Shown: positions 24,782-39,400, counted from the first letter of the stretch. The stretch: DNA of 64,000 nucleotides from Trichoplax sp. H2 (GCA_003344405.1 NOWV01000186.1:90943-154942), one strand, 5' to 3'. Translations and numbers: made by a program. The notes: generated by a model from the letters alone, not told the origin.

Positions 24782-27700
24782 TTACAATTTACTGTGTAGG
24801 CTCGTTGACTCCTTAATGCGCTTTCTCAGCTGATTTCGTAAGATTTTACCACTTGCCGATTTAGGAATGATATCTAGAAACTCTACTCCACCTCGCAAGT
24901 ACTTTTGCGGATTGACGTTATCTTTAACAAAGTCGATAATTTCCTGTTTGGTTATTTCACCACTTCTAACAATAAAAGCCATCGGCAATTCTCCAGCATC
25001 GTCATCTGGCCGACCAATAACGGCAACATCAGCTACTTTAGGATTTGTTAACAATAATGCTTCTAGCTCAGCCGGTGCTACCTAGAATTTGAAATCAATG
25101 CCGGGTTAACCGAGTCTATCTACTTTAATCTAAAGCAGAAAATTTTTTATTAAATGAAATAATTGTAGTTAGCGGCAGCTATACCTGATGGCCTTTATAT
25201 TTGATTAGCTCTTTCAATCGATCGACAACATAAAAGTAGCCATCCTTATCATAATATGCAATGTCTCCAGTATGTAACCAACCGTCCTTATCAATAGTCC
25301 TATCTGTAGCTTCTTTATTTCGCAAATAACCTTTCATCACTTGGGGACCACGAATACATAGTTCTCCGCGTTGATGTTCTGGTAACGATCTTCCAGTTTC
25401 AATATCAACAACCTTCGAATAATGAAAATATTTCCAAAGTACTTTTCATTTGGAATTAAACTTTGCTTGAATAAAGTAATTGAATGATACCTTGGCTTTC
25501 GTATTAGGAACAACAATACCAATCGCTCCTAATTTGTCCTTGTCGGATCTTTTACCCATGTGCGAAAGAGGACTAAGTTCAGTCATCCCATAGACTAAAG
25601 GTTAAAAACGAATTACGGATTTCGATCGTATTTTATACTTGCACGCGTATGTCGATTGTCAATAATTAATAGACGTCAAACGTAATTCATACTATGAGCT
25701 TGAACTAATGCACTACTTATTATTCTTTAAATAGAAGAATTAACTGCATATATACCCTGTCGAACTAGAGATAACCCAACGCGCTTTCTAACAGTCTGGC
25801 TAAGGTCATAATCAAGTGGGGCAGCTCCACACATCGTTTCCTGCAAGCTTGACAAATCGTACTTCTCTACCAGTGGCGTTTTTGCCAAGAATACATACAA
25901 CGGCGGTACAAGAGGAGCATATTTGATCTGTGTAGCACCAGAAGCAAATTAGCTTATCAATCTTTATAACCTAATCCTTTCTACACTCTACATTATCACA
26001 AATGGTCTAAACATGTCATGTTTTACCTTATATTTCTCGATCGATTGCAAAAAAACTTCGGGTTCAAATCTTAAGTAGCTTATTAAATGTACCCCCACTC
26101 TCAATCCGGCGAGCAATATAACTACTAACCCGTAGATATGAAAGAATGGCAATAAAGCCAAAACTGGAGCATCACTATCGAAAACTTTGACATCTGGATG
26201 AATTAGTTGCGCGAAATTGGCAATCAAGTTGTAGTGTGTCAACATAACACCTGTGGATACATATAAAATTTTGGTAAGCATTTCGTTATCATAGCAGTGG
26301 CTAAATAATTAATCATCCGGGAAACTATGAGTTCAATGAAGTGAACTTTAAGCATATTATGCATTTGATTTATTTACTTGTATAAGATAAAATAACATGA
26401 ATGGACTAGAAGCACTATCCTTGCAGTATGGTCTGATATAAAAGTCAAGGGAAGATAATAGTACGCTAAGTATTCTTTTATTAAATGCAATTACTACCTT
26501 TCGGAATTCCAGTCGTACCACTTGAATAAGGAAGCATAACAACGTCATTGACTGGATCAATAGTTGCATCAGGCTTGAAGAACGCTCCATCATCTTGAAT
26601 TAATGTATCAAATGAGGTTACTCCTTTCTCTTCACCGAATACATACAGTCCACGTAAATTTCTAAAGTAAGGAATAACAAGAAAGTATTGATAACTAGCC
26701 ATGAGAGTGGCTGTAAAAATGTACATATTTCTACGTGTAAATTATGATGTATCGAGAGTTCTACTATTTTGAATTTTAGTCGAATATGATGAGTACAGAT
26801 CTGGTGATGGACCATCTGCGATTCAATTGCAAATCAATGTCCAGAAATTTTAAACTATGACAATCTATAATTTGACAAAGGTTAATTTAAATCAAAAACG
26901 ACGCTACTACATACCAATAATGCTAACTAGAGCAGTGCTATTTATCGAATGTTGCTCCTGATATTATCTCCATTTATAGGTGATTGCAAATACTAAGTAA
27001 GTTACAAAAGAATGTCTACATAGGATTTCGTCAACATTATTGAACCGAATACGAGGCAACATGTTTAAAGCAACCACATCAACTCTGTCCATATTAATTT
27101 TTAGTCTATCTATCATCTATCTTCGAGATCATGCTAAGAATCCGTATAAAGTTGATGAGTGCTTACAGCGTTTTGTCCACTTTGATTGCATTAGCCGCAT
27201 TTGATGAATGAGCTAATAGATATTTCGCAGAGGATAATTTCATTTGCTGTATGACCTCTTCTGCAGTAAATAAAGGATTAATTGTTGATACAATGCCACC
27301 AATAGCTGCCACTGCAAAAATTAGGACCGGATACTGAGGATGATTTGGACTATAAATGGCAAAGATATCGCCCTTTTTAAATCCAGCACGCCTGAGAGCA
27401 GAGCCACATTGTCGAATTTGTTGTTTTAGCATTTTGTATGTAAGAGTTAGACCGGAATGGGCATCAGTCTAGTTCAATGTAATCATAAAAATAAATAATT
27501 ATTGTTAGTACTTATCTTGCCTAACATTGAAATAGCTTTCAATACTAACTTGGATAGAAAGATTAGTTACGGAATCAAAACAGTATCATTCAAACAACTC
27601 TGTTAAGTATTTGAACACTGGATAGAGCGACCTTGTTGTCATGATCGTGATTGCTTTACCAGAGTGAATTACTGTAGCATAATAGCGACAATATCAGCAA

Positions 27701-28550
27701 GCAATTTACACATCGGTAGATATTATAAAGGAAGAGATAGGAAGAAATTATCAGCACTATGTTAACCTGATTGTTATGCGTTGTGCACTTATATCACAAT
27801 GGTAGTACTGATTCCTATCTAAACTATTCATTTTCAAGCTTTATCAACAATTATTTGGATGTTTGTTAACCTACTGCTACTCCACTATATCATTATCTAC
27901 ACTGCAATCTATCCGATCGATATCAAAGTAGTAATTAATATAAGCTCTTTATTAGCTAAAAAGGCCAACGTTATTCTCCTGCTAACGCCCCAACTATCCG
28001 GATAGATGAGCAAAATAATAATAAATGATACAGTCTACTCGACATGCAAGACAGATGAGGAATTATAATCCTATGATACCATCTATAATTAATATACTAT
28101 GACACTTGTACAGTATACTACGTGCAGCAATTGCATATAAGGCTTATAAAACAATCCGATTGTCCATGTTCATCGACGTGTTTTCAACAAGATCACTTTC
28201 GACATATTTGCAATGCATAAGTCTACAGTATAGTAGCGTCATTTCGACATGCAAAAGATAGGAAAGCGATCGATAAGGAAAGCAGTCAGTATCTATCCGA
28301 CATGAAAGAACACTTCCAAGATACTCTGATGATATCTATCCCACTTTAAAATCGATCTATTTGGCCATGTTTAGTATGGCCTAATGCTATCCAATGGCAT
28401 CATGTCAGCCTGAACGATCATGCAAAAACTTACAATTGCCGGTTTATCACCATATTGATCGAAGTTTTCGCAGAAAAACTGATAGATGTTTAAGTGTGAA
28501 GGTATAAAAACATTGGATAACGGACTGGATATGATGTGTTCTTCCGCCAT
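24782..28550 (-). CDS. ACS-1: peroxisomal 4CL/luciferase-like acyl-CoA synthetase (536 aa)
   Basis: Eight exons assemble in frame: 28434-28550, 27167-27468, 26498-26661, 26027-26250, 25756-25927, 25491-25594, 25185-25412 and 24782-25081, totalling 1611 bp. The ATG at 28548-28550 is followed by [13 protein letters not shown] and the GDKPAI end of exon 1. ANL-superfamily motifs are complete: the phosphate-binding loop [11 protein letters not shown] (185-195), the FFHIYG region, [27 protein letters not shown], and PKSASGK with the C-terminal catalytic Lys at about 516. The protein ends HSKL, a canonical PTS1 tripeptide. Enzymes of this class activate a carboxylate with ATP and then form a CoA thioester. 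The substrate cannot be told by eye, and fatty or aromatic acids are both possible. Intron 1 is 965 bp. No damage is seen, so it is likely functional. Confidence 0.92.
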
Positions 28551-30511
28551 GGTGAGATTTTACTCTTTTAGGCTCTTTTCTCGAGGTTTTTAGCAGTCCC
28601 TGGTTTTTGCAGCCAGCAGTGATGGGCAAAATGGACGATTGCGATACTGGACGGTAGTCTACGGTATCTAACCATACTCAGTGAACAATACTGTAATGTC
28701 GTTACCGCAACATGGTACTGGTCGATAGATATGGGGTCCGCAGATATTCTATAGTCGATCGCTTGATGATTGCTTTACTATAGATTACAGTATGGAAATA
28801 CCGGTACTGTTAGAGTAGTTAGGGTACTTGGTGAGGTATGCAAAAATGGCTGCTCAAAATAATAGTCCTATTGCTATCCTTGCTGAGCCATAACTGCAAT
28901 GGAATTTCTTTTTATTTAAGCCGCAAATGTATAGCTAATGTGTCGTATCTACTCTACTCTTACTAAGGTCTAGAAATTTATCCATAGCTGATCATTGCGA
29001 ACACTTGTAGTCGATAGTGTCCTTGTTGAGCCTACCAGCAAAGCTTGCTGATTCATTCATCCTCCATCGAAGCTATAAGAACATTGCTGAATGTGGCTGA
29101 AAGTTTTAATCGATTTCTTACTGTTATATCGATCTATCCATAGCTGATTATTGCAACATAGATAGAGCTAAAGATCTATATAGTCGGTAATGTTGTTGTT
29201 GAGCCTACCTGCAGTAGTTGCAGGTGGATTCATCCTCCATCCAAAGCATGAAAGCATTGCTGAATATGACTAAAAGTTCCGATTGATTTCTTAATGTTAT
29301 TTTGACCTAGAATTGCAATCTTGTGATCAATTGATCCTTGATTCACTGGTATAAGTCATGGATGATTGATATAACGTTGCCATCTTCCGATTCAACAAGA
29401 CCTATCTCCCAGCAACCTAATCAACTTCAGATCGGTACTGCCATACCTGCCTGCTTGAATGCTATGGCGAGTATTCAATGCAAGGATTTAGAATTGCATG
29501 CAGTTCTACATTGAGCTACTTTAAGCTAGAGAGTAATTCCTAGTGTCTCATCAGAGTTAAGTTTATCATTCGAAGTAAGTAAAGATAGTGTCCCTTTGCT
29601 GATCACAATAACACCAATCTATATTGCTACACATACTGTATTATTCATAGTCCTTTGATTGGAATATTTCGTTAGGACAGGATGAAAAGATCAGCCCAAA
29701 CTCAGCTGCTGATCAGAATGGCATCAATACTACTTGCTATGGATTTTACTAGGGCAACATAGTAAATTAGTTCAAACCCTGCTCCCGATTAAAATGGCAT
29801 CAATCAACAAGCGTCTACAGCTACTATAACAAATGAATACGAGAAATCAAGCACTGATATGCTTACAGCATATACTATTAATGGCGAATCTCTTAATCCA
29901 GATGCATCTGTATTGACGTGTCCTTGAGCGTCTTGGCCATTAATAAATAAGGAAAAAAAAATCACTTTTCGATAGTGCAGTACATCATGATATTATTTAG
30001 ACTATGTATCGTCGAATAAAGTAGGCAGACAGGTAAACTACCATGATAGACATACCCTACTCTTAGCATAAATGCGAGCTAGCTTACAAGTAAAATAGAT
30101 CGAGTATGATGACTAAACTTAGCGACAACTTACAGCATTCGAAGTATCTATGCGTATTGAAGACCCTACAGTTGTAAATCATGTTATGTTCTATTTTATT
30201 ATCATGCTCTTGATGTCATTAGAATATGTCGAAACATTGGACCCCCAAAATTGAACCGATACTGTAATAAATACACTCCATCCTCAGACTAGGTAGGCTT
30301 TTAATTGAGGTATACGCGTTTCGTACATAGATATATTTATATATCAGTAAATCCTGATGAAACGATGGTAATATAAGCTTAGAGATTTTCTTCCATTTTT
30401 CTGACAGACTTACTGCTTGTCGTTATTCAATAAAAATTTCGATTTAAAAATTGCCTGATACGTGTATTCACATAGAAAATTATATAAAATCGATCACAAA
30501 GAATGGCGTTA
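28551..30511. other. ACS-1/PNPLA-3 intergenic region with a two-copy tandem repeat
   Basis: The region has no recognised gene. From about 28970 to 29290 a unit of about 156 bp occurs twice. Both copies contain TCCATAGCTGAT (28981 and 29137), GTTGAGCCTACC, CATCCTCCATC and CATTGCTGAAT in that order. The promoter of ACS-1 must lie just right of 28550. Confidence 0.5.
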
Positions 30512-33500
30512 TTAATTATCTTTTTCAGTCATGTCTTTTTTGTCATTAGGATCATTTGAATATTCTCGCTTAAACCACAAAGAGACATCTGGCCAATCTA
30601 TTTTATCATTTTCCGTCTTTTCATGTGCTAAGTAAACCATCAAACCGATATCCATCAGCTCAATGGTATCAATCAGAGATGTTATCATAGTATCCGAATC
30701 CTGGGCAAAGGGTATATTCGATGGAGTTAACCGACCAACTGCAATAGAAATTCCCACTGCAGACGTAAAAGCATTTGCTGCTGACCGCAATGTTTGGTAA
30801 TGCTCACGGTTTCTATCGGGATGATGCCAGTCTATAATTAAAATATGAAGATGCGATATCCATATCAATTAAAGAATTAACCACCTAAACTCACTTTGTT
30901 AGTGGTAAATTACATAGGATGTTATTTGTGTTGCTTCTATCTACGCGTATTTCAGTAAACTAGCTATCGTTGATTCTTAAGTCTGCAATTGGAATTATTA
31001 AAAATAATCAAATATTCCCACAAATACCTTCTAACTTTCGCGACATTTTCTTCCGACATATAACCTCCGTTAACGCACCAAGTTTTAATAAGCAGTGAAA
31101 GTGCTCTAAATCGTACTCTTCCAGGTGTCGAATACTGCTTAACATTTAAAAAGTACCGTCTCAAATTTTCTGGTCGTTTTTATTTGTATTTAAGCCCGAT
31201 TAGAGTTATTGAAATGATGCTATTACAAATATTTATGGTCCATTGCCATCTAGTTAGAGGTTTAATTGCTATACGTGTTAGAACTAACAGTATATTTATG
31301 AAAATCAGTATTAAACTGTATCCTACTTTACGTCAAACAATAAATCAGGATAAAGTTGGTACTTCCTAGTATAGATTTGAATATGCCCTTATTTTTATGC
31401 ATCCATATTATAGATTAAAATATATCTAGATATCCAAAACTACGATTAACTTCTTACTTGTGGTCGGAATAATAGCGTGCAGCGTCAAATAAGTCTCCAA
31501 ACTGTTGCTTTAAAATTCCAAGCAAATGAACAACTGAACAGTAAAATTCATGTGATATAGAAAATATCCTAATTGTAAATTTATGATGATTGAATTAGAA
31601 GTCTTTTCAATAGCGGATAAGCAATTAACTTTAGCATTTACAGACAAGTTATATTCTAGGCATCGCTAAATTGTACATTACCAAGGTTTATTAGGTCGAC
31701 TTTACCTCAGCATAATTGCAATGATAGTTTCGATGGCATTAACACATGGTCGAAGTATGATATTTCGTATTAGTAAATGAAGATTTCTTTGCCTAGCTTC
31801 TTTTATACAAGTCTTCAATAGCTCTGTTAATAGAATAAGAAATCATATATTGTACATCAACCATTTCACAACTTAAGCTCGTAATATTCTGTAAATAATT
31901 GCCTAAATGAAGCCGTAGCTAAATTTTCCCAACTCAATTGTGTAATAAGCACTTTTTAACCTAAATCTATAACCAAAGCAGAGTTATCATTATCAGCAAG
32001 CCACTTGTTGGTTTCAGCCATAGCAGATTTGAGAGTTTCCATTAACCCTTCGTATTCATCGTGGCCAATTTTCTTGGCTAAATCGCCAGCGATATCTTCA
32101 GACTGAGTAATTATACGATCATTTTCGTACAAAGGCTGTAGTAAATTGCTCGTTATACATGTAGAATCTATCAATATACGGAAATATTCACTTTATTCAA
32201 CTAGTAAAATAAAATAACGAAAAAGTGATAAACTACTATATCAAGGTAAGACTTTCAATATCTCTATCATTTAAGAGCTATTTGCTAGCATTGTGCGTAG
32301 ATTTTATTTAAGATTTCGTATAAGTAGACTATCCCTTACAATGGTGCTTTCTTAGATATTCCAACGCATCTTCGAAGCCTTGTTGACATAATGCTCTAAG
32401 AGAGGCCTCATCTGGAGAAAATAAAGCTCTAGTCGCTCGATGAAGATCGCCTAATGTAAATTTAATCGTTCGTCGAATACAGATATCGCTATTTTCAAAG
32501 TCATGACGCGACACATGGTTAGGACAAATCATTCCATCACCGACGAAAGGAGAAATAGTTATTGTTTTCTGAATATCGAAAGGTATAGGATGGTTGTCCG
32601 AAATTCCACCGTCTAAATATCGCTAATGATAAAGCATATAGGCATTGTAAGATCATCTAATAGATCAAGTTGATTTTATTGATAATTTCTCTATACTTAG
32701 AATTTGGCAAAGTCTACTAACTGAGTAAAGTAACATTGAGATTTACGTTATAATATAATAGATATCTACGCTTTGCAATATAATATACCAATCTTTTTTT
32801 TATTCTACATCTTTTGCAGATACAATGTTATAAGTAAATTTATACAACTTAAAATTTTTAATGTATTTCTTACCTCTCCACGATAAAAAGGTGGCACTAT
32901 ACCCGACCAAAAAGGGACAAAACAACTACAAGCTACACACTGCATACCATTTTCGGAAAAAGAAAGAATTTATCATCTTAATAATATTTATCATAACCTA
33001 ATTTCATTTACTTCAAGCTATTAGCAAGTTTATTACGAATAAATGAGATATTTTTAACTGCATATTATTTCATTTACTATAAATATAAATAAATGGACCT
33101 GATTGAACAAAAAGAAAATTCATATAAAATGAATAAATTGCTTTAAATACGCATGAATTATGAAGGTAGGGATAAACTAGAGTCTATCGATTTTATAATA
33201 CGCGTACATAACGAAAATTAGATACAAGCTTAAAAATTAATCCATCATTTAGAGAAATTTACATGTAATCAACAATCTTGAATGGTACTGTTGTAATATG
33301 CTATATCTAAAAATGATCTTGAAATACGACTATATGTAACTAGCAGTCTTGAATAGTGCCTTTGTAATACGCTATTTCTAAAAATAACCTTGAGACACGA
33401 GCATAAATAATCAGTAGTCTTGAATAAAACCGTTGTAATATGCTATATCTAAAAATAATCTTGAGATGCAAGTACATATAATCAGTAGTCTTGAATAATA

Positions 33501-35397
33501 CCGTTGTAATATGCTATATCTAAAAACAATCTTGAAATATACTATTTACTACTGATATGCATAAGTACTGTGGCGATGAAAAAGGTAAAAGTTTATTCTA
33601 GTAAAGGAAATCCAGTAGTATATTCAAAGTTATCATGATTGATGCTTAAAAAAATTGATTTCATGTAATTTACATGTAATCAGTAGTCTTATATGGTACT
33701 ATTGTAATATACTATATCTAAAATGATCCTGGCATAAATAATCAGTAGTCTTGAATAGTACTGTTGTAATATGCTATATCTAAAAATGATCTTGTGATAT
33801 ACTATTGACCGCTGATATACATATGTAATACGGTGATGAGAAAAAGTAAAAATTTATTTTAGTAAAGTAAACACAATAATATATTCGAAGCTTTCATGAT
33901 TGATGCTAAAAAATTAATTTCTGAAATATTGAATGTACAGGGACTATAGTACTTGAAGTATTCTATCAAATATGTAATAGTAAGGATAGAACTGTTTTAA
34001 TTTCTTTTTCAATGTACGGTCTAATAAAAGGACCTTGGGCAAAATCAAGTCTACATTCTCCATCAGTCGATCTGCATCAGATTAGTAATGATTTTTAGAG
34101 TCGATCCACATAGAAGATGTCTATATTATTTCACTATAAGTCAAGTAATATCTTTATAGAATCCTGTACAATACTTACATTATATTCTCTCTCCATAAAG
34201 CAATCTTTATCAGGTCAGTAACGATTTTAGAGTCGATTTACATAAAAGATATCTATACGTACTTTCACTAAAAGTCTGGTAATATCTTTTAAGAACTCTA
34301 TGCAATAATTAATTTATAAGCTCTCTTCATGAATCATTCTTCATCGGCTTAGTAATGATTTTTATTTCAATCTATTTATATAGAAGATGAATATATTTAC
34401 TTCACCAAAGGCTAATAATGCCGCTAAGAGTGATAAAGAGGTGATGTGATATTAATTGAAATTTTAGCCGAATTTCAGATTTTTTTAGCATGATTGCGTA
34501 ATCCTAGAATATGCAGTGGTTTAATTGAAATTGCGATATGGACATTAACAATCTTTTATTACTTTTTCCCTAGGTCTAAACCTTCGTCATGCCCATTATA
34601 ACCGATTTTTTTCATGAATAATGCATCTCATCTTCAAATAAACAAAGTCTAGAGATACAATTTAAAAGATTATAGTCCAGTATTTCCATAAGTATCGCCA
34701 AATGTACGTTAACTAGTAATTACTATTGCCTCTTTACGATTGGATTCTCAAGAAATTATACAATATATTATAATTTAGCATGTAAATGCATGTACAAGAT
34801 ATTATACGCATATTTTTGCCGCAGTTACTCCTAAAGGTTGAAAATTAATGGGAAATACTATGCAGTCCTAACTATAAAATATTATAACTTTAGGATATGA
34901 TCAAGTTAAAGTATTTTACCTGCTTTAAAAATTATATTACAAACAGATGATGGATGTGATCATATATGCTTTGCTTTTAGCGATAGTTGATTTACCTTAA
35001 TAAGATCCATCTTTGAGAAGAATTCGCTAATGAGGATATTTTGTCGATCTCTGGCTCGAGTTAATGATATATGAACTTTATTGTTGGCTAATTGATGAGC
35101 ATTATCAGGAAATACACGATCTAATGCTTCTTCAATCAAATGAGGTATGCTAACACGAGGGTGAAAAGCTCCTGTGTAAAAATCTCTAGTCTTCACCCCC
35201 ATCTCGATACAATATCGGCTTAATTCTGGTAATTTATCGGGACATACCACTAATGCTGATGCTGTGATTGCACCACCAGATGCTCCACTAGCTGAATTTA
35301 AATTTTTGATTATATCTGGCGCATATTCCACAAATCCAGCTGCTACACCCAGTTGATATACAGACAAAAATCCACCACCAGAAAATGCTAGATTCAT
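30512..35397 (-). CDS. PNPLA-3: full-length patatin-like phospholipase, PNPLA2/ATGL-like (536 aa)
   Basis: Eight exons give a 1611-bp frame: 34996-35397, 32874-32939, 32340-32622, 31961-32167, 31706-31823, 31458-31568, 31066-31169 and 30512-30831. The exon 7/8 junction (donor GTTATA) is the least certain; it is the only phase-compatible GT in that exon. The active site is intact: SGGGFLS oxyanion loop, GASGG with Ser40, and YLDGG with Asp160. The family segments CFVPFWSGIVPP, ISDNHPIP and ISPFVGDGMICP follow. The C-terminal half contains an ILRPCVNAIETIIAIMLR segment resembling the membrane-associating part of ATGL. The length is close to ATGL (about 500 residues). The predicted role is a neutral lipid hydrolase at lipid droplets. 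Intron 1 (32940-34995) is unusually long and filled with tandem repeats. Confidence 0.87.
33240..33930. repeat. 71-bp tandem repeat plus a higher-order duplication in PNPLA-3 intron 1
   Basis: A unit of about 71 bp containing AATCAGTAGTCTTGAATA, then GTTGTAATATGCTATATCTA and AATAATCTTGA, repeats about four times from 33260 to 33540 and about twice from 33670 to 33800. Each block is followed by a similar 130-bp segment (33540-33670 and 33800-33930) containing CATGATTGATGCT, so the array has a second-level period of about 260 bp. Confidence 0.75.
34060..34410. repeat. Three-copy tandem repeat of about 135 bp in PNPLA-3 intron 1
   Basis: The segment with TTAGTAATGATTTTTAGAGT followed by CATAGAAGATG and TTTCACTA appears near 34073, 34209 and 34342 with increasing divergence. 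It lies directly downstream, in plus-strand order, of the 71-bp array but shares no obvious unit with it. Confidence 0.65.
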
Positions 35398-36491
35398 TTT
35401 GTCTTTTTTTCAGTTATGGCTTGCTGTATCGGACTACGTATAGGAATAAGGATATACGCTTACGATATTATGTACCAAGGTATTTTTTTTCTAGTAATCA
35501 CGTACATTCTGGATACACTCATGCACGAATTCATTATATATTTACTGTAAATGTTGGTGTCAAAGGCGAGTATGCAAATGACCTGTGCTCAAAATTTTTT
35601 TTAAGACTGAACAGCTTCAATGATGCCCGCTGATTTGATAAATATTATTTCAAGATCTTAACCAATAAAATGTAAGTTCTAACTTATTTTTTTATGGCTG
35701 ATCAATCTAGCATAATTTTATTGTCTTAGATGTACTCTTAGGGTAGAATCAATGAATAAAAAATGCTGTGTCTATTTTTCCAAATATTCTATATCATAGA
35801 AGTTACCTACTAAAATTGCTGCGTTTATTTTTCCAAATGCAGAGATATCAAAGAAGTTATCTACTAAAATTGCCTCGAGCAAGTACCTGCTAATATAGAT
35901 TATATTCACTTAATACTATCTGTTACACAACTTCAATCACATTTGGGAACGGATAGTTTTTGCTTCAGACTGCTAGATTTAAGACAAATTTGAAACGCAA
36001 TTTTATGTATACGCTAGGTTATCAGTGTTCTAACACAAAATGCATTTTATTCGGCCACTAAAGCGAAAGATATAAATTCGTCCGCGAACGCAAGATTATA
36101 CTTGTGTAATCTCTATTTTATGTAATGTATAAGTGTTTGACTATTCTATCATAATTTAATTACTTCTAAGACGATAAATCGTTACAAATTGTCTCAGATT
36201 TCAACGTCATAATGCGATAGCATTCTAGGCCATTAATGGTCAATTTTATACGCCCTAACGTCGAGTCATGTCGATGAATTCATTTCTATACGGTATCACA
36301 ACTTCAACAAGTGTCATAAAGAAGCCTATCATTAGCAATTACAAAATCGTTATGCTTTTTAGGTATTAACGGAGTAATTGTCTAGCATAATTCTTTTCAT
36401 TTTCGAGTATGAAAAATTACAAAGGGCATAGTAATTTCAGATGTAAAGCGAAAAATCTTCTCAAGTTATAAGCAATGGGTGCATTTCGATT
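35398..36491. repeat. PNPLA-3/ACS-2 intergenic region with a short direct duplication
   Basis: No gene is recognised here. A unit of about 55 bp containing TATTTTTCCAAAT followed by AGAAGTTA and CTACTAAAATTGC occurs twice, at about 35764 and 35818. The 5' region of PNPLA-3 and the 3' UTR of ACS-2 share this spacer, which matches the PNPLA-2/ACS-1 spacer in size (both about 1.1 kb). Confidence 0.5.
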
Positions 36492-39400
36492 TTATAGTTT
36501 ACTTTGTAATTTCGTTAACTCCGCGACCCGTTTTCTTAGTTCTCGTCTTAATATTTTACCACTTGCTGACTTAGGAATAATATCAGCAAATTCAATACCA
36601 CCTCGTAAATATTTATGAGGGCTAACTTTACTCTTAACAAATTCAATAATCTCTTCCTTTGATATTTCGCTTTTCTTTACTATAAACGCCATCGGCAACT
36701 CTCCTGCTTCTAAATCCGGTCGACCAATAACGGCAGCGTCGGCAATTTTTTCATTAGTAAGTAACAGTGCTTCTAGTTCGGCAGGAGGCACCTAGTTTAG
36801 TAAATATTAGGTTGGATCACGTTAGATTGACCATATTTTTCCCTTGTTACATCATATTTGTAATTCAAGTAGCAGCATTCAATATATTCTATTTGTTAGA
36901 CCTGAAAGCCTTTGTACTTAATTAATTCCTTCAAGCGATCGACTATGTAAAAATACCCATCTTCATCGTAATATGCAATATCACCAGTGTGCAACCAGCC
37001 ATCTTTATCAATGGTTAATGCAGTAGCTTTTTCATTTCGAAAGTATCCTTTCATAACCTGAGGCCCACGTATACATAATTCTCCTCTTTCATGCTGTGGT
37101 AGTGATTTTCCATCCTCATCTACAACCTATTACCCCAAAAAGAAAAATGATTATATAGATGATCAATTTCTCAATCAAATTTATTAAATTAATAAAACGC
37201 AGGATATGACTTCCAGTAGTTATAGATAATATAACAAGGTAAAATTATCTGTAGAGATTCTAGACAAACCTTAGCTTTCGTATTAGGAGCACAAACTCCA
37301 ATGGCTCCAAATTTCTTCTCGTCAGCTCTTTTGACTAAATGAGAGATAGGGCTAAGTTCCGTCATACCATAAGCTGTAATAAGCAAATAAAGTTGAGGCT
37401 ACATCTGAGATACATTAAGTAAAATGTTTCTCATTAAAAGGTACGAAATTAAATACCTTGGCGTAATAATGATATCTTTGCTCGCTCTTTAACACTTTGA
37501 CTGAGATCTGAGTCAAGTGGAGCTGCCCCACATATGGTTTCCTGCAGACTAGATAAATCAAATTTTTCTACCAAAGGATCCTTAGCTAAAAATACGTATA
37601 ATGGTGGGACTAGGCAGGCATACTTGATCTGATGCGTAGCGATGAATCGGTATAAAAAGTTGTATAATTAATAGTTGTAGAAAGGAGAATTAAGAGTTAT
37701 TTTGTTTATACGATGTTATCTATTTTCAGTTTTTAGATACCTTATATTTTTGAATGGATCCCAAAAAGAGCTCCGGTTCAAATCTTTCTAAGCTTATTAG
37801 GTGCGCACCAGTTCTTAGCCCAGATAAAAGGATAACAACTAATCCATAGATATGATACCAAGGCAGTAATCCTAAGGACGGGCGGTCATTATCGAAAGCT
37901 TTGATATCTGGATGCATCAGTTGCAGAGAATTTGCAATTAGATTGTAATGTGTTAGCATAACACCTAAAACAGTGAAAGAGATAGATGGGTTAGTGTTTT
38001 CTAATAGGAAACCTTTCAATATATTCATGCCAATTCAGATCATAAAGCAATGGCTCAGAGCTTATGTACAATACTAAGCATTTGTAGTTTTATAATCTGT
38101 AATGATTAGGTAATGATATAATTTTACATGCGAATAATTCTAAACCTATGTACGAATACATTGCATGTATATGATAGCACAATTGAGGAACAGCCTAATA
38201 CCTTTAGGGATGCCAGTTGTCCCGCTAGAATAAGGAATTACAACAGTATCTTGCATTGGTCGGATTGTGTCATCCATTTTAAAGAATGAGCCATCATCTT
38301 TCATTAGTTCGTTAAAGGACTTTAATCCCTTAACGTGACCAAACACATAAGCGCCTCTTAATCGTCTGCGAAATGCCAAAGACAGATTTTAATAGGTTGT
38401 GAATGTTAATATGGCAATTATGTTACGCCTATAATCCTACGAGTAACCTATGAATCTTAATGGGGTAGTTTAAATTTATTACTTACATTATTCAGTTTAG
38501 TGATATTAACAGCAGCTCTATTAGCCTAATTTAAATTATCCTTTTATTAAATAAATGACTGTCACAAAACTATTTAAGAATTTATACCTGATTTGTACAC
38601 GATTAAGAAATTGTATGCATATTGCTATTGCTTTGTAAGACTTTAGTATATAACGTTAGATTGAATATACTCATTATCAATACTTACATCCTGGAGGTAA
38701 CTTTCAAGGCTACATCGGCGTTGGTTGGATATGCAAACAAATACTGTGCAGACGATAACTTCATCTGCTTGGTCACTTCATCAGCAGTATATAAGGGGTT
38801 GATAGTTGTGACGATGCCGCCAATGGCTGTAACCGCTAACAAGAGAACGGCATATTGAGGATGATTTGGGCTGAAGAGAGCTAAAATATCGCCTTTCTTA
38901 AATCCTAGTCGTCGCAATGCGGAACCACATTGGCGTATTTGTAAGCCCAAATCTCTATAAGACAGCGTTTGTGCAGTGGCAGCATGCGTCTGTAGGTATA
39001 AATGGATTAATTTTACGAATGAGAAGAAGAAATATACCTCGTATGATTACTATGCAATGCATATATAAATGTTATATGCACATATTATAAACTGTAGAAT
39101 GATGAATTAGATGATTTACGTGTAATACATAGTCCAAGGTACACTGTAATACTAATCGTATGTATTAAGTGAAATAATTCATGTAATATTTTATGGCTGT
39201 AATGGCAAAGCCATAGAGAATATTTTCAGTATTGTCATAGTTAACTTATATCATTAGCCTTTGCATTTTTAGTTAAGATTTAGTCATAGACAGTAGTACA
39301 ATGGATAAGTAGTATGTAGAGATTACAGGTGGAGTAGATCCATATTGATTGCGATACAAGCAGTAAAGCAATCGTTGACAGTATATACTGAGATCCAAAT

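Noticed and set aside
33240-34410. CRISPR-like array
   Set aside because: The units are contiguous diverged tandem copies in an intron of an animal gene, without the identical repeats and unique spacers of a CRISPR locus.
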